Shown here: piece by piece, positions 16,547-24,871 of the stretch | Numbering within the stretch: the first letter of the stretch is position 1 | Layout: every line of letters starts with the position of its first letter | From: UBA6136 sp041178325 | GTDB lineage: Bacteria > Pseudomonadota > Gammaproteobacteria > Methylococcales > Methylococcaceae | Direction of reading: 5' to 3' | Assembly: GCA_041178325.1 (NCBI GenBank) | Contig: JBEGVN010000027.1 | Span: 34,767 to 98,766 of the forward strand | DNA: 64,000 nucleotides | The notes under the pieces: model-generated | What the model was told of the DNA's origin: nothing | Seen by the model: the letters and a program-made list of their open reading frames with translations, nothing else | The model's database searches: none | Translations under genes and position numbers: made by a program

Positions 16547-18319
16547 ATGACCGATCAGTCCGCATCGACTCTTCATTATCTTGAGCGTCTCTATAACGGG
16601 GAAATCACTCTGGATGACCTTCGGGATTGTCTCGCGCACGAGTGTGAAAAATCCCCCACGGCAAAAACGGAGATACTCGGGATCTTGGAATCTGAGCGGG
16701 CTCATGGTCGGATTCCTCCGGCGATTCACCAGATTCTTATGGCAGGTCTAAAGCAAGACGATTCTGGAGTCGAGAGTCCTACATTGATCGGGACTCCAGC
16801 ATCCAAGAGTCCCACTCATTTGGATGCTGAGACGGTCATGGCATCGGCGGCTTCAACGGGTGCCTCTCGTTTGGATGCTCACACCGTCATCGCATCGACC
16901 GATTCCGATAGCCAGCCAACCTTTATGGTCAGTCCAGCTTCCCGGAATAGCAGTGATTTAGCCGAGGGAGAGACCCGGGGAGACACATTCCGTCCAAGTT
17001 CAAACACAGCACCTAACGAGCTCAAGCCAGGTTCGGTACTTAAAGATCAATATGTCATCGAGTCAACGCTTGGTGCCGGTGGCATGGGCATGGTGTTTAA
17101 AGCCCGTGACCTCCTGATGGAGGAGATGAAAGATCGCGAACCCTACGTTGCGATTAAGGTTCTTCGACCGGAATACCAGGGCGATCAGACTTTGCTGATT
17201 TCATTGCAGCGGGAGTTCAGAAAAGCCCAAAAGCTTTCACACCCGAATATTGTAGGGATGATGGATTTCACCCGTGATCAATCTTCCGGCGCGGTCTTCA
17301 TCACCATGCAGTACCTGAAGGGGCGGACGCTAGGTGATTTGATTCAAGAGAAATTTCCCAATGGAATGCCGCTTGAAAAAGCAATTCCCATCATCCGGGG
17401 CATGGCTTCGGCGCTCGATTATGCCCATCGCCAGAACATCATTCACCTGGATTTTAAACCGGGTAACGTTTTTATCTGTGAAAACGGGGACGTGAAGGTT
17501 TTGGATTTCGGTATCGCTGGTTTTGGGGACGCAAAAACACAGGATCAGGAAAAAACAGTATTCAACGCCCTAGACCTTGGTGCGTTGACCCCATCCTACG
17601 CCAGCCTTGAAATGATTGATCATCATGGAGGTGGTGCGGAGAACTACCGTCCTGACCCAAAAGATGATGTCTACGCCTTGGGATGTGTAGTCTATGAACT
17701 TTTAACCGGCCGACACCCTTATGGTCGTGCATCTGCAAAGGATGCTTTTCTCTCAGGATTATCCGCAAAGGAGCCCTCGGGGCTCGGCAAGAGACGATGG
17801 TCGCAGTTAAAGCGCGCTTTGGCCTTCAGTCGTGCAGAACGGCTGGAGTCTGTTGAAGCACTGCTCAAGACATTTGAGCCCTTTTCGCTCATTACCCCCA
17901 AAACGCTTGGCGCTTTGGTCGTGACATCGGCGTTGACGGTTGCGGGATTCAAATACTTTCAGCAACCTGCCATGGAATGCCAGTCGCCGGTCTTGAGTGA
18001 GGCGGATACTCTCAAGGTCAAGGATCTCCTTGAGGTTGCTGCCGTTGATATGGATGTCGGTTATCTGACCTCGCCGCCGGCCAGCAACGCATTGCTCGCT
18101 TATCAGGAAGTTCTCAAGCTGGATCCTTGTAATCTCGATGCAGCAGGGGGATTGGCCAAAATTGCGGCCGCCGAAGAACAAGAGGGTTGGGCTGCATTTG
18201 AAGGGGGCGACACCCAACTGGCGCTTGAGAAAGTGACGGATGGCCTCAAAGCGGCCCCTCATCACGAAGGTTTATTGGCGCTTAAAAAGAAGCTCACCCA
18301 AAGCTCGGTTAGTCCATGA
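16547..18319 (+). CDS. Ser/Thr protein kinase (PpkA-like) with one transmembrane segment
   Basis: A 590-residue Hanks-type kinase, probably the kinase arm of the type VI phosphorylation pathway. An N-terminal region of about 160 residues contains two near-identical stretches (SRLDAHTV and THLDAETV) that look like possible phospho-acceptor sites. The kinase domain follows: glycine loop LGAGGMGMVFKA, ATP-binding Lys204 in VAIKVL, catalytic loop HLDFKPGN (His300, Asp302), DFG at 320-322. The usual Arg before the catalytic Asp is Leu, so this is a non-RD kinase. A transmembrane helix (LGALVVTSALTVAGFKYF, about residue 450) leads to a TPR-like outer domain. Its last bases overlap the next start (ATGA). 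Confidence 0.9.
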   Translation: MTDQSASTLHYLERLYNGEITLDDLRDCLAHECEKSPTAKTEILGILESERAHGRIPPAIHQILMAGLKQDDSGVESPTLIGTPASKSPTHLDAETVMASAASTGASRLDAHTVIASTDSDSQPTFMVSPASRNSSDLAEGETRGDTFRPSSNTAPNELKPGSVLKDQYVIESTLGAGGMGMVFKARDLLMEEMKDREPYVAIKVLRPEYQGDQTLLISLQREFRKAQKLSHPNIVGMMDFTRDQSSGAVFITMQYLKGRTLGDLIQEKFPNGMPLEKAIPIIRGMASALDYAHRQNIIHLDFKPGNVFICENGDVKVLDFGIAGFGDAKTQDQEKTVFNALDLGALTPSYASLEMIDHHGGGAENYRPDPKDDVYALGCVVYELLTGRHPYGRASAKDAFLSGLSAKEPSGLGKRRWSQLKRALAFSRAERLESVEALLKTFEPFSLITPKTLGALVVTSALTVAGFKYFQQPAMECQSPVLSEADTLKVKDLLEVAAVDMDVGYLTSPPASNALLAYQEVLKLDPCNLDAAGGLAKIAAAEEQEGWAAFEGGDTQLALEKVTDGLKAAPHHEGLLALKKKLTQSSVSP

Positions 18320-19809
18320 ATTCCAAACATACCAGAACAAAAAGACTTCGTGCCCGGCAACTCAAGCTTGCGGGCTTAGGGATGACCTTGGGGATCCTCT
18401 TTTTTACTGCATCTCCTGCGATAAGTGGCGTGTTTGATACCCAAGGGCGTGATGCATTCGGAAATTTGGTGGTTGACTCCTCGTTGGGGGACCTGACTTT
18501 TCAACAGGCGATGACAATCGCGAACTATCTTGACACGGTCGATCCCCGTCTCTATGGGCTGACATTCAATCAGGATTCAACCGACTATTACCTCTCGAAC
18601 GCTGCAATCAACCAGGTTTTGGTCGAGAAGGATCAAGGGGGATCACTTTTATCCAGTATTTTCGGACCGAATAAACAAAGTCAGTACACCTTTACAGGTT
18701 CCGGACAGGAGTGCAGTGGTAGCCAAGCGCTTGGGGGATCTTTGCCCCAAACCTGTCTTGAGTACATTCCTAATGCCGCATATGTTGCAACAACCAATAC
18801 CTTGGCAACGGTTGTTCAGGTCACCACTATCAGTAATACGTTCAACCGGCCGACGACACAATTTCAGAATGATATCCGCAATTTCACCAGCCGTTCCTTT
18901 TCGAATTCCAGCAGTGGATCTAAAAACCAAGATGGTTCTGTGAATCAAGGAGGCGGCGGGGCCGGAGATGAGTACCAATTTTTAGGCGACTTCGGCCTTT
19001 ATTTCTCGGGAGGGGGAAGTTTTGGGAGCCTTGCCGCAAAGCGCTCCCCGATTCCAGGTCAGGGTAGGGATGCTTTTGGTACCTACAACCAGACCGGTAC
19101 AGGGGCAGTCGACTACAAAGTCAACGACTGGATGATTGCAGGAGTGATGTTCAACTATACCGGAACGCAAAACTACCTTGCATTAAATGCAGGTCAACTC
19201 TATGCGGATTCTTACCGGTACATGCCGTTTTTGAGCCTGATTCCGTTTGAAAACAGCTATGTAGATATCATGGCAGGTTACGGACATCAAAATTATCAGA
19301 ATTTTAGAAACTCGAACGGATCCACTTTTCTGGCGAATTACACTTCGGATCAGGCCCTGGCATCGATTGATCTTGGCTATAACTATGCCATTGAAGGCTT
19401 TGAGTTCACCGGTTTTTTCGGTGGTAGTTATATCAGCACAGATGTATCAGGATATATGGAGACGGGAAGCGGCGTAGGCGTTAAACCTTACACCGTAAAT
19501 TCGGCGACTTCGACGGTGGGAACGCAGGTTACCTACAATTTCAGCACTAATTACGGGGTCATCCAGCCAGTCATTAGAGGCGAGTGGGTTCATTCTTTTG
19601 AATCCAACCAGCAAATTACGGTGGTTAATCCTTCAGGTGGATTACAGCCCATCCAAAGCGCGGTTGGCATCCGTGATTGGGCCAATATTACTGCGGGATT
19701 TCAAGCCGTCCTTCCCGAGGGCCTGGTTGGCTTTCTCAATTATCAAGGCCAGTACATGGCCGGAGGACAAGTCAATGGCGTTTTGGGTGGGATGAGAATG
19801 GAGTTCTGA
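18316..19809 (+). CDS. Outer-membrane beta-barrel protein, autotransporter-like C terminus
   Basis: A 497-residue exported protein. A basic N terminus and a hydrophobic core (LAGLGMTLGILFFTASPAISG) form a signal peptide. The second half has alternating aromatic and polar residues in beta strands and ends with GVLGGMRMEF, a terminal Phe as required for outer-membrane insertion; it resembles an autotransporter barrel of about 250 residues. The seven-residue string QGRDAFG occurs twice, at residues 43-49 and 249-255, just after the signal peptide and just before the barrel. Between them is a short passenger with a Cys pair. It is coupled to the kinase gene by a four-base overlap and to the next gene by a three-base gap, so it belongs to the secretion/signalling operon. 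Confidence 0.75.
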   Translation: MNSKHTRTKRLRARQLKLAGLGMTLGILFFTASPAISGVFDTQGRDAFGNLVVDSSLGDLTFQQAMTIANYLDTVDPRLYGLTFNQDSTDYYLSNAAINQVLVEKDQGGSLLSSIFGPNKQSQYTFTGSGQECSGSQALGGSLPQTCLEYIPNAAYVATTNTLATVVQVTTISNTFNRPTTQFQNDIRNFTSRSFSNSSSGSKNQDGSVNQGGGGAGDEYQFLGDFGLYFSGGGSFGSLAAKRSPIPGQGRDAFGTYNQTGTGAVDYKVNDWMIAGVMFNYTGTQNYLALNAGQLYADSYRYMPFLSLIPFENSYVDIMAGYGHQNYQNFRNSNGSTFLANYTSDQALASIDLGYNYAIEGFEFTGFFGGSYISTDVSGYMETGSGVGVKPYTVNSATSTVGTQVTYNFSTNYGVIQPVIRGEWVHSFESNQQITVVNPSGGLQPIQSAVGIRDWANITAGFQAVLPEGLVGFLNYQGQYMAGGQVNGVLGGMRMEF

Positions 19810-19812
19810 CGC

Positions 19813-21288
19813 TTGAATTCCAGAACGGTTTCAGAGGCCTACTCGGCAAAAATCGGATTTACCGGCAAAATTCCGGATTGCCCTGACTTTATCTCACGTT
19901 TCCTTCCCCCGAGCTTTACCTCCTATTGGAATGGTTGGGTTGATGAAGGTATGCAGCACAGCCAGAGACTCTTAGGTGAGGAGTGGCGACAAGCATTCCT
20001 GGTGTCGCCTGTATGGCATTTTTCAATTCTTCCGGGAGTATTGGGTGATACAGGCTGGTTAGGCGTGGTGATTCCCAGCGTCGATAAGGCCGGACGTTAT
20101 TACCCGCTGACCGTTGCTTCCCCTCTTTTTTTTGAACGCCACCACAATCTTGAATCAGATGCGATACAGGAGCGTCTGGAGGCAATTGCGATTGCTGCAC
20201 TGGATGAAGGGAGTACGAGTCTAGAATTGGAGGCCTTGTGCCAAGAGGAGCTACTCAGTCAATCTGAAACACTCCTTTTGCGCTCGCCCGAACGCAATGT
20301 GACCGACCCGAGCCCGGCTTGTTCGATCAAATTACATCGCAACCAGGCAGAATCAACTCTCTCCGTGTCAGGTCATGCGGCGGAGTCCTTCCTGAAGGCT
20401 GGAGCATGTTTTTGGTCATCCGGCTCTCCTTTTCTTCAGGCTGCGGCACATTATTTTGAATCCCTTCCCGAAGCCGCTTTCTTTGTATCGATGCTGAAGG
20501 ATGATAAGCCGCTACCTGGGTCGAATATTTCCTTCATCCATCATAATCCGTTAGAGAGCAAACAGGATTTGCCTGTCACGATGGACCTCCCCCAAAAACA
20601 GCGTGCATGGATTAGCGAGGGCCGCACCAACCCAGGTCAAAGATCGATTAATCAGGATGCATATGTTCAACTTCCTGATCTGGGAATGTGGGCGGTTGCC
20701 GATGGCATGGGGGGACATGCACAAGGAGAGCGGGCCAGTCAGCTGGTTGTTGAGTTGCTTTGCCAATTACCAAAGGGGCGTTATCTTGAAACCCTTTTAG
20801 GTCGGGTGATCAAGTCGCTCACAATTGCCAATGAAGAACTACAGTTGGTGTCTCAACAGGAGCTGGGGGGGCAGGTCACCGGAACAACTTTTGTTGGTTT
20901 CATCACGGATGGGACCAATGCGTTCGTCGTGTGGGTGGGTGATAGTCGAATTTATAGGCTACGTCGGGGAGAGTTGGAGCTCCTGACTGTCGATCACACC
21001 TGTGTAACCACTCAGGGTCGGTCTGCACTCTCGCGGGCAGTGGGTGGGGGCCAGCGACTTGAGGTGGACTCGCGGTTTATCTCCATTGATCCCGACGACC
21101 AATTTTTATTGTGTAGCGATGGGCTTTATCGATCGGTTACTGAGCAGGAAATGGCATCGCTGCTTGTGCCAGGCGATCTTAACCAAAAAGCAGACGCGCT
21201 TATGGATCTCGCGCTGAAACGGGAGGCCAAAGATAACGTTTCGCTTATTGTTCTCAAAAGGAATGACGGAGCCGGGGTGGCCGCATAA
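19813..21288 (+). CDS. tagF: TagF domain fused to PP2C-type phosphatase (PppA-like)
   Basis: A 491-residue cytoplasmic regulator. Residues 1 to about 150 are a TagF (DUF2094) domain: GFTGKIPDCPDFISRFLP, then SYWNGWVDEGM and GVVIPSVDKAGRYYPLTVA. From about residue 265 a PP2C phosphatase follows with its metal-binding and core motifs: NQDAY (Asp282), VADGMGGHA, GDSRIYR, CSDGLYR and AKDNVSL. TagF inhibits type VI secretion post-translationally and PppA reverses the kinase, so the fusion joins two brakes in one chain. The start is TTG, with GGAG ten bases upstream; no other start leaves the TagF domain whole. The stop overlaps the tssL start by one base. Confidence 0.92.
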   Translation: MNSRTVSEAYSAKIGFTGKIPDCPDFISRFLPPSFTSYWNGWVDEGMQHSQRLLGEEWRQAFLVSPVWHFSILPGVLGDTGWLGVVIPSVDKAGRYYPLTVASPLFFERHHNLESDAIQERLEAIAIAALDEGSTSLELEALCQEELLSQSETLLLRSPERNVTDPSPACSIKLHRNQAESTLSVSGHAAESFLKAGACFWSSGSPFLQAAAHYFESLPEAAFFVSMLKDDKPLPGSNISFIHHNPLESKQDLPVTMDLPQKQRAWISEGRTNPGQRSINQDAYVQLPDLGMWAVADGMGGHAQGERASQLVVELLCQLPKGRYLETLLGRVIKSLTIANEELQLVSQQELGGQVTGTTFVGFITDGTNAFVVWVGDSRIYRLRRGELELLTVDHTCVTTQGRSALSRAVGGGQRLEVDSRFISIDPDDQFLLCSDGLYRSVTEQEMASLLVPGDLNQKADALMDLALKREAKDNVSLIVLKRNDGAGVAA

Positions 21289-22127
21289 TGGATCCAAATT
21301 CTCATCGCGACGAAGCGACAATTCTCCGGCCGAATCCCTCTGGTCGAAGGTCAATTGCATCAGAATCAAAAAAGTCAGACATTGCCCGAGATTCCGATAC
21401 ATCGGCACTGGTCATGTCCAACGTTGTGACCTTGGAGAATGCTTTCACACAACGGGCTGTCCCCTTGCTCAATCTGGTGGTTGCGCTTAAGACGACAGCC
21501 GCCGATACCGATGGAAGCCGACTCAAAAGTGATCTCCTATCGGAGATCAATGCCTATCGGCAAGATCTTACCTTGCTCAAGCTGGATGACCAGGCAATAG
21601 AAAATGCCACCTTCGCGTTGTCAGCCTATATCGATGAGATGATTCTCTCAACGCCATGGGCTGAAAGGGCACGATGGGCCGAATCTTCTCTTCTAATGGC
21701 TCTTTTTCAGGTGAGCTGGGGTGGTGAAAAAGTGGCCAAAATGTTGAGTGCCATGACTTCAGGAAATTCAACGCAACCCGAATTGGCAGGTTTTTTCTTG
21801 ATATTGCTGGAATTGGGATATCAGGGTCAGTTTGAAATCATGAAGGATGGGGCCGTTCAGAGAGAGCAGGTCATCCAATCTTTACTGACGCAGGTCAGGG
21901 CCCATGCATCCCGATCTGCTCTGGAGATTAGCGCAAATCTCAATCACCCCGCGTCCTCGCGACTGACCTGGAGGGATCGCTTACCACTTTGGGTTGTGAT
22001 CTCAGTGGTTCTTTTCATCCTTCTTTTTGTCTATGTCAGTCTTCAAACGACCCTGACTTACAAGGCTGATGACCTCTCATTAATTCCCCTTCAGACGGCA
22101 ACGCCTTCTCCGGGGAGTGAAAAATGA
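21288..22127 (+). CDS. tssL: Type VI secretion inner-membrane protein TssL (DotU/IcmH)
   Basis: A 279-residue tail-anchored protein. After a polar N terminus of about 45 residues comes the DotU domain, with NAFTQRAVPLLNLVVALK, the hallmark FALSAYIDEMILSTPW, and ESSLLMALFQVSWGGEKV followed by GYQGQF-type sequence (LELGYQGQFEI). A single C-terminal transmembrane helix (WVVISVVLFILLFVYVSL) is followed by only about 26 residues, so there is no OmpA-like peptidoglycan-binding domain. It pairs with TssM; the two genes overlap by four bases. Confidence 0.93.
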   Translation: MDPNSHRDEATILRPNPSGRRSIASESKKSDIARDSDTSALVMSNVVTLENAFTQRAVPLLNLVVALKTTAADTDGSRLKSDLLSEINAYRQDLTLLKLDDQAIENATFALSAYIDEMILSTPWAERARWAESSLLMALFQVSWGGEKVAKMLSAMTSGNSTQPELAGFFLILLELGYQGQFEIMKDGAVQREQVIQSLLTQVRAHASRSALEISANLNHPASSRLTWRDRLPLWVVISVVLFILLFVYVSLQTTLTYKADDLSLIPLQTATPSPGSEK

Positions 22128-24871
22128 GCAAGTTCGCAGCACGATCGGAGGCGCTAAAGGAATGGTCGGTTGAAATCATAGGCATTGCAGGATTCGGTGG
22201 AATTCAGTGGCTACTCACGCCACTCATTGACCTCGATGACTTTATCAAGGTTAACGAAACACTCTTACGTACGATCAGTATCGTTCTGATCATTCTGGTG
22301 TGGCTAGGTTTTGTTCTCTATAAGCGCCTCCGTTTGAAGTGGGATGAGGATACCTTCATTGATGGGTTGGTGACTCAACTTGAAGATGACGAACTGAAAT
22401 CAGAAGCACGCGCCAACATTGATACCCTGGGTGAGCGATTTAAAGACGCTCTCAGTTCTCAACGGACTGGCCCTGGCTCCTATTTCTCTTCTTCCCTTTT
22501 ACAAAAGCCCTGGTATCTGATGATCGGCCCCCCGGGGGCGGGTAAAACTACCGCTCTCATGAATGCTGGACTCGACTTTACGTCAAACACGACCGGTGTC
22601 GAAGGGATCTCAGGAACCCGTCATTGCAACTGGTTTTTCCCAAAAGATGCGGTGTTGATCGATACGGCTGGACGCTACACAACTCAGACCAGTCATGAAA
22701 AGATCGACGCGGTCGAATGGCAAGGTTTTTTGCACCTTCTTCGCAAGTATCGTCCCAGTAACCCGATCAATGGCATCATTCTCATGGTGTCGGTCGCAGA
22801 TTTTCTTGATCAATCCTCCCAAGAAAGATCACTTCTTGCAGCCACTTTGCGCGATCGCATTTCCGAGGTTGAAACCGGTTTGGGTCATGCAATTCCCATC
22901 TATCTTCTCTTATCAAAAGCGGACCGGCTCGCGGGGTTTACTGAGTTCTTTGCGCACCTTGACCCCAATGGCCGAAGCCAGATATGGGGGGTCACAGCCA
23001 AAGGGAATGGACCTGATCCCCTGGCAGAACTGATGGCTGATTTTGAAGGGTTTCTCTCCATTCAGACTCGGGGCATGAGTCGTGAGGCCGCTCTTCTCGC
23101 GCATGAAGAGAGAGACCTTGGACGCAAGGCGAGAATCATCGCTTTTCCATCCCAGGTTGAGTCGATCAGAACAGAGCTAAAGGCCTTTGTGGAATCTGTT
23201 TTTGCACAACGGGGGAGGGGGGCTGAAGCTTTTCTGAGGGGGATTTACATTACGAGTGCGACTCAGAACGGCACACCGATCGATCGTGTTATGCGGTCTA
23301 TTGGAGCCAGGCTTTCCATGAAGACACCCGACGCGCCTCTATTTAGCGGGACTGGAAAAAGCTTTTTTCTGAAACACCTGTTTAAGAACCTGATTCTTCG
23401 TGAAAGCCATCTGGTTGCTGAGGATGCCGATGAATTGCGGAAGAAGCAGATCAGACAGCGTTGGGCCTATGCGGGCGTTGCCCTTGTCAGCATGGTGTTT
23501 ATGGCCCTGTGCATATTGGGTTACTACAGGGCGAATCAGGAAATCATGGAGACCCGTGAGCTCTTTGCCCATGCAGAGGTCATAAACACGGATCTTTCTC
23601 ATCCGGAAGTCAGTTCACGGCTTTTAACACTGACGCGCGGTATCAGCCTCCACATGAAGTTTACTGATGAAAGCTCTTGGCGAAGTCTCGGCCTTTCTCC
23701 TCGCGACACGCTGACGCACCGTTTGGATGAGGCCCAAGCGACTATCCTACTAAAGGATATTCTTCCGCTACTTGAACAAGATCTTCATGCTCGACTCAAG
23801 GGATCTGCAAGTGAGGACCCCGCCAGTTATTACCATGCACTGGCTGTCTATCTTCTGTTGCAACGACAAACCCCGCGACCGGCCGAACATTTGAATCGCC
23901 ATCTGCTTGCGATCTATGAACCTCAGCTCCGAAGCGACTTGTCAGATGAAATCATCGAATGGTCTTCGAGTGTGCTTTCAAATGATGCGACTGTGGTAAT
24001 CGAACCTAATGCTGATTTGGTCCAAAGGGCACGCCAACAATTATGGAATCTGCCACAAGGCGTCCTGATGCAAAGTTTGCTCAACGAGGCCTTCGCCGAT
24101 GCAGCTCCTTATGATCTCAAGGTCTCTGAGAAGCTAGGCCCCTATGCTGAAATTTCAATGACAGCGCGGGATGGGGCTACTCCCCCCAATTGGATCGTAC
24201 CCGGTCTTTTTACCGAATCGGGTTATCAAAAAATATACGCGCCCCGTCGCAAGGCATACCTCGAGCAGCAGCTGAGTGAACGCTACGTCCTTGGCCAGGA
24301 GGGTCCATTAACGTTGCAAGATGCGCATCGAAAGCTGGTAGAGCTCGAGCAGACATACTTTAATGCGTATGCTGAGGTGTGGCAGGGACTCTTAACCAAT
24401 CTCACGCTTCGCACAATCTCGAATCGGACATTAGCGATTACTCGCCTTGAAAGTCACATGGGCTCCGGGGATCCCATTCGGTTATTGTTTGCGTTAGTTT
24501 CAGACGAAACTGATCTTGAGGAACCTTTATCGGATCCAAAGGCTGCAAATGCGGTCGCGCAGATAGAACTCCAGTTAAGTCCGGGGGACAATCCAGAAAT
24601 GATGACGATCCCCGATACCTATCGCAAACAATTGAAAGACCAGTTTGCCAGTTGCAACATGTCTCATAGCGGTGTCGGGGCCTCAAAGGCTTCGGTCGAC
24701 GCTCTCCTGAGCGATCTGAGAGAAATTCTTCAGACTGCTGAAACCAAGAAACAGGCTAATACCCCGACCTTTGAGGCGCTGAAAATCAAAATTGCAGCAT
24801 TACCCGAACCTTGGAAATCTTGGTATGGTCTTTTAGTCGAGCAATCGCGTCAGATTGTCAGTGCGAATTAG
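22124..24871 (+). CDS. tssM: Type VI secretion protein TssM (IcmF), C-terminally short
   Basis: A 915-residue inner-membrane protein that partners TssL. Two N-terminal transmembrane helices (about residues 17-65) precede the cytoplasmic P-loop domain, with Walker A GPPGAGKTT (Lys141) and a DTAGRYTT motif. A third helix (AYAGVALVSMVFMALCILGYY, about 450) leads to the periplasmic IcmF-related region. The chain stops after LPEPWKSWYGLLVEQ. In the usual 1100-1200-residue TssM a further 200-250 residues follow, including the beta-rich part that binds the TssJ lipoprotein. No continuation exists in another frame, because the convergent FHA gene begins its 3' end four bases before this stop. It may be a natural short form or a truncation. 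Confidence 0.9.
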   Translation: MSKFAARSEALKEWSVEIIGIAGFGGIQWLLTPLIDLDDFIKVNETLLRTISIVLIILVWLGFVLYKRLRLKWDEDTFIDGLVTQLEDDELKSEARANIDTLGERFKDALSSQRTGPGSYFSSSLLQKPWYLMIGPPGAGKTTALMNAGLDFTSNTTGVEGISGTRHCNWFFPKDAVLIDTAGRYTTQTSHEKIDAVEWQGFLHLLRKYRPSNPINGIILMVSVADFLDQSSQERSLLAATLRDRISEVETGLGHAIPIYLLLSKADRLAGFTEFFAHLDPNGRSQIWGVTAKGNGPDPLAELMADFEGFLSIQTRGMSREAALLAHEERDLGRKARIIAFPSQVESIRTELKAFVESVFAQRGRGAEAFLRGIYITSATQNGTPIDRVMRSIGARLSMKTPDAPLFSGTGKSFFLKHLFKNLILRESHLVAEDADELRKKQIRQRWAYAGVALVSMVFMALCILGYYRANQEIMETRELFAHAEVINTDLSHPEVSSRLLTLTRGISLHMKFTDESSWRSLGLSPRDTLTHRLDEAQATILLKDILPLLEQDLHARLKGSASEDPASYYHALAVYLLLQRQTPRPAEHLNRHLLAIYEPQLRSDLSDEIIEWSSSVLSNDATVVIEPNADLVQRARQQLWNLPQGVLMQSLLNEAFADAAPYDLKVSEKLGPYAEISMTARDGATPPNWIVPGLFTESGYQKIYAPRRKAYLEQQLSERYVLGQEGPLTLQDAHRKLVELEQTYFNAYAEVWQGLLTNLTLRTISNRTLAITRLESHMGSGDPIRLLFALVSDETDLEEPLSDPKAANAVAQIELQLSPGDNPEMMTIPDTYRKQLKDQFASCNMSHSGVGASKASVDALLSDLREILQTAETKKQANTPTFEALKIKIAALPEPWKSWYGLLVEQSRQIVSAN

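Noticed and set aside
22124..24871. Short TssM as the result of a frameshift
   Set aside because: The DNA after the stop is the coding region of the convergent tagH gene, so no leftover C-terminal TssM sequence remains.
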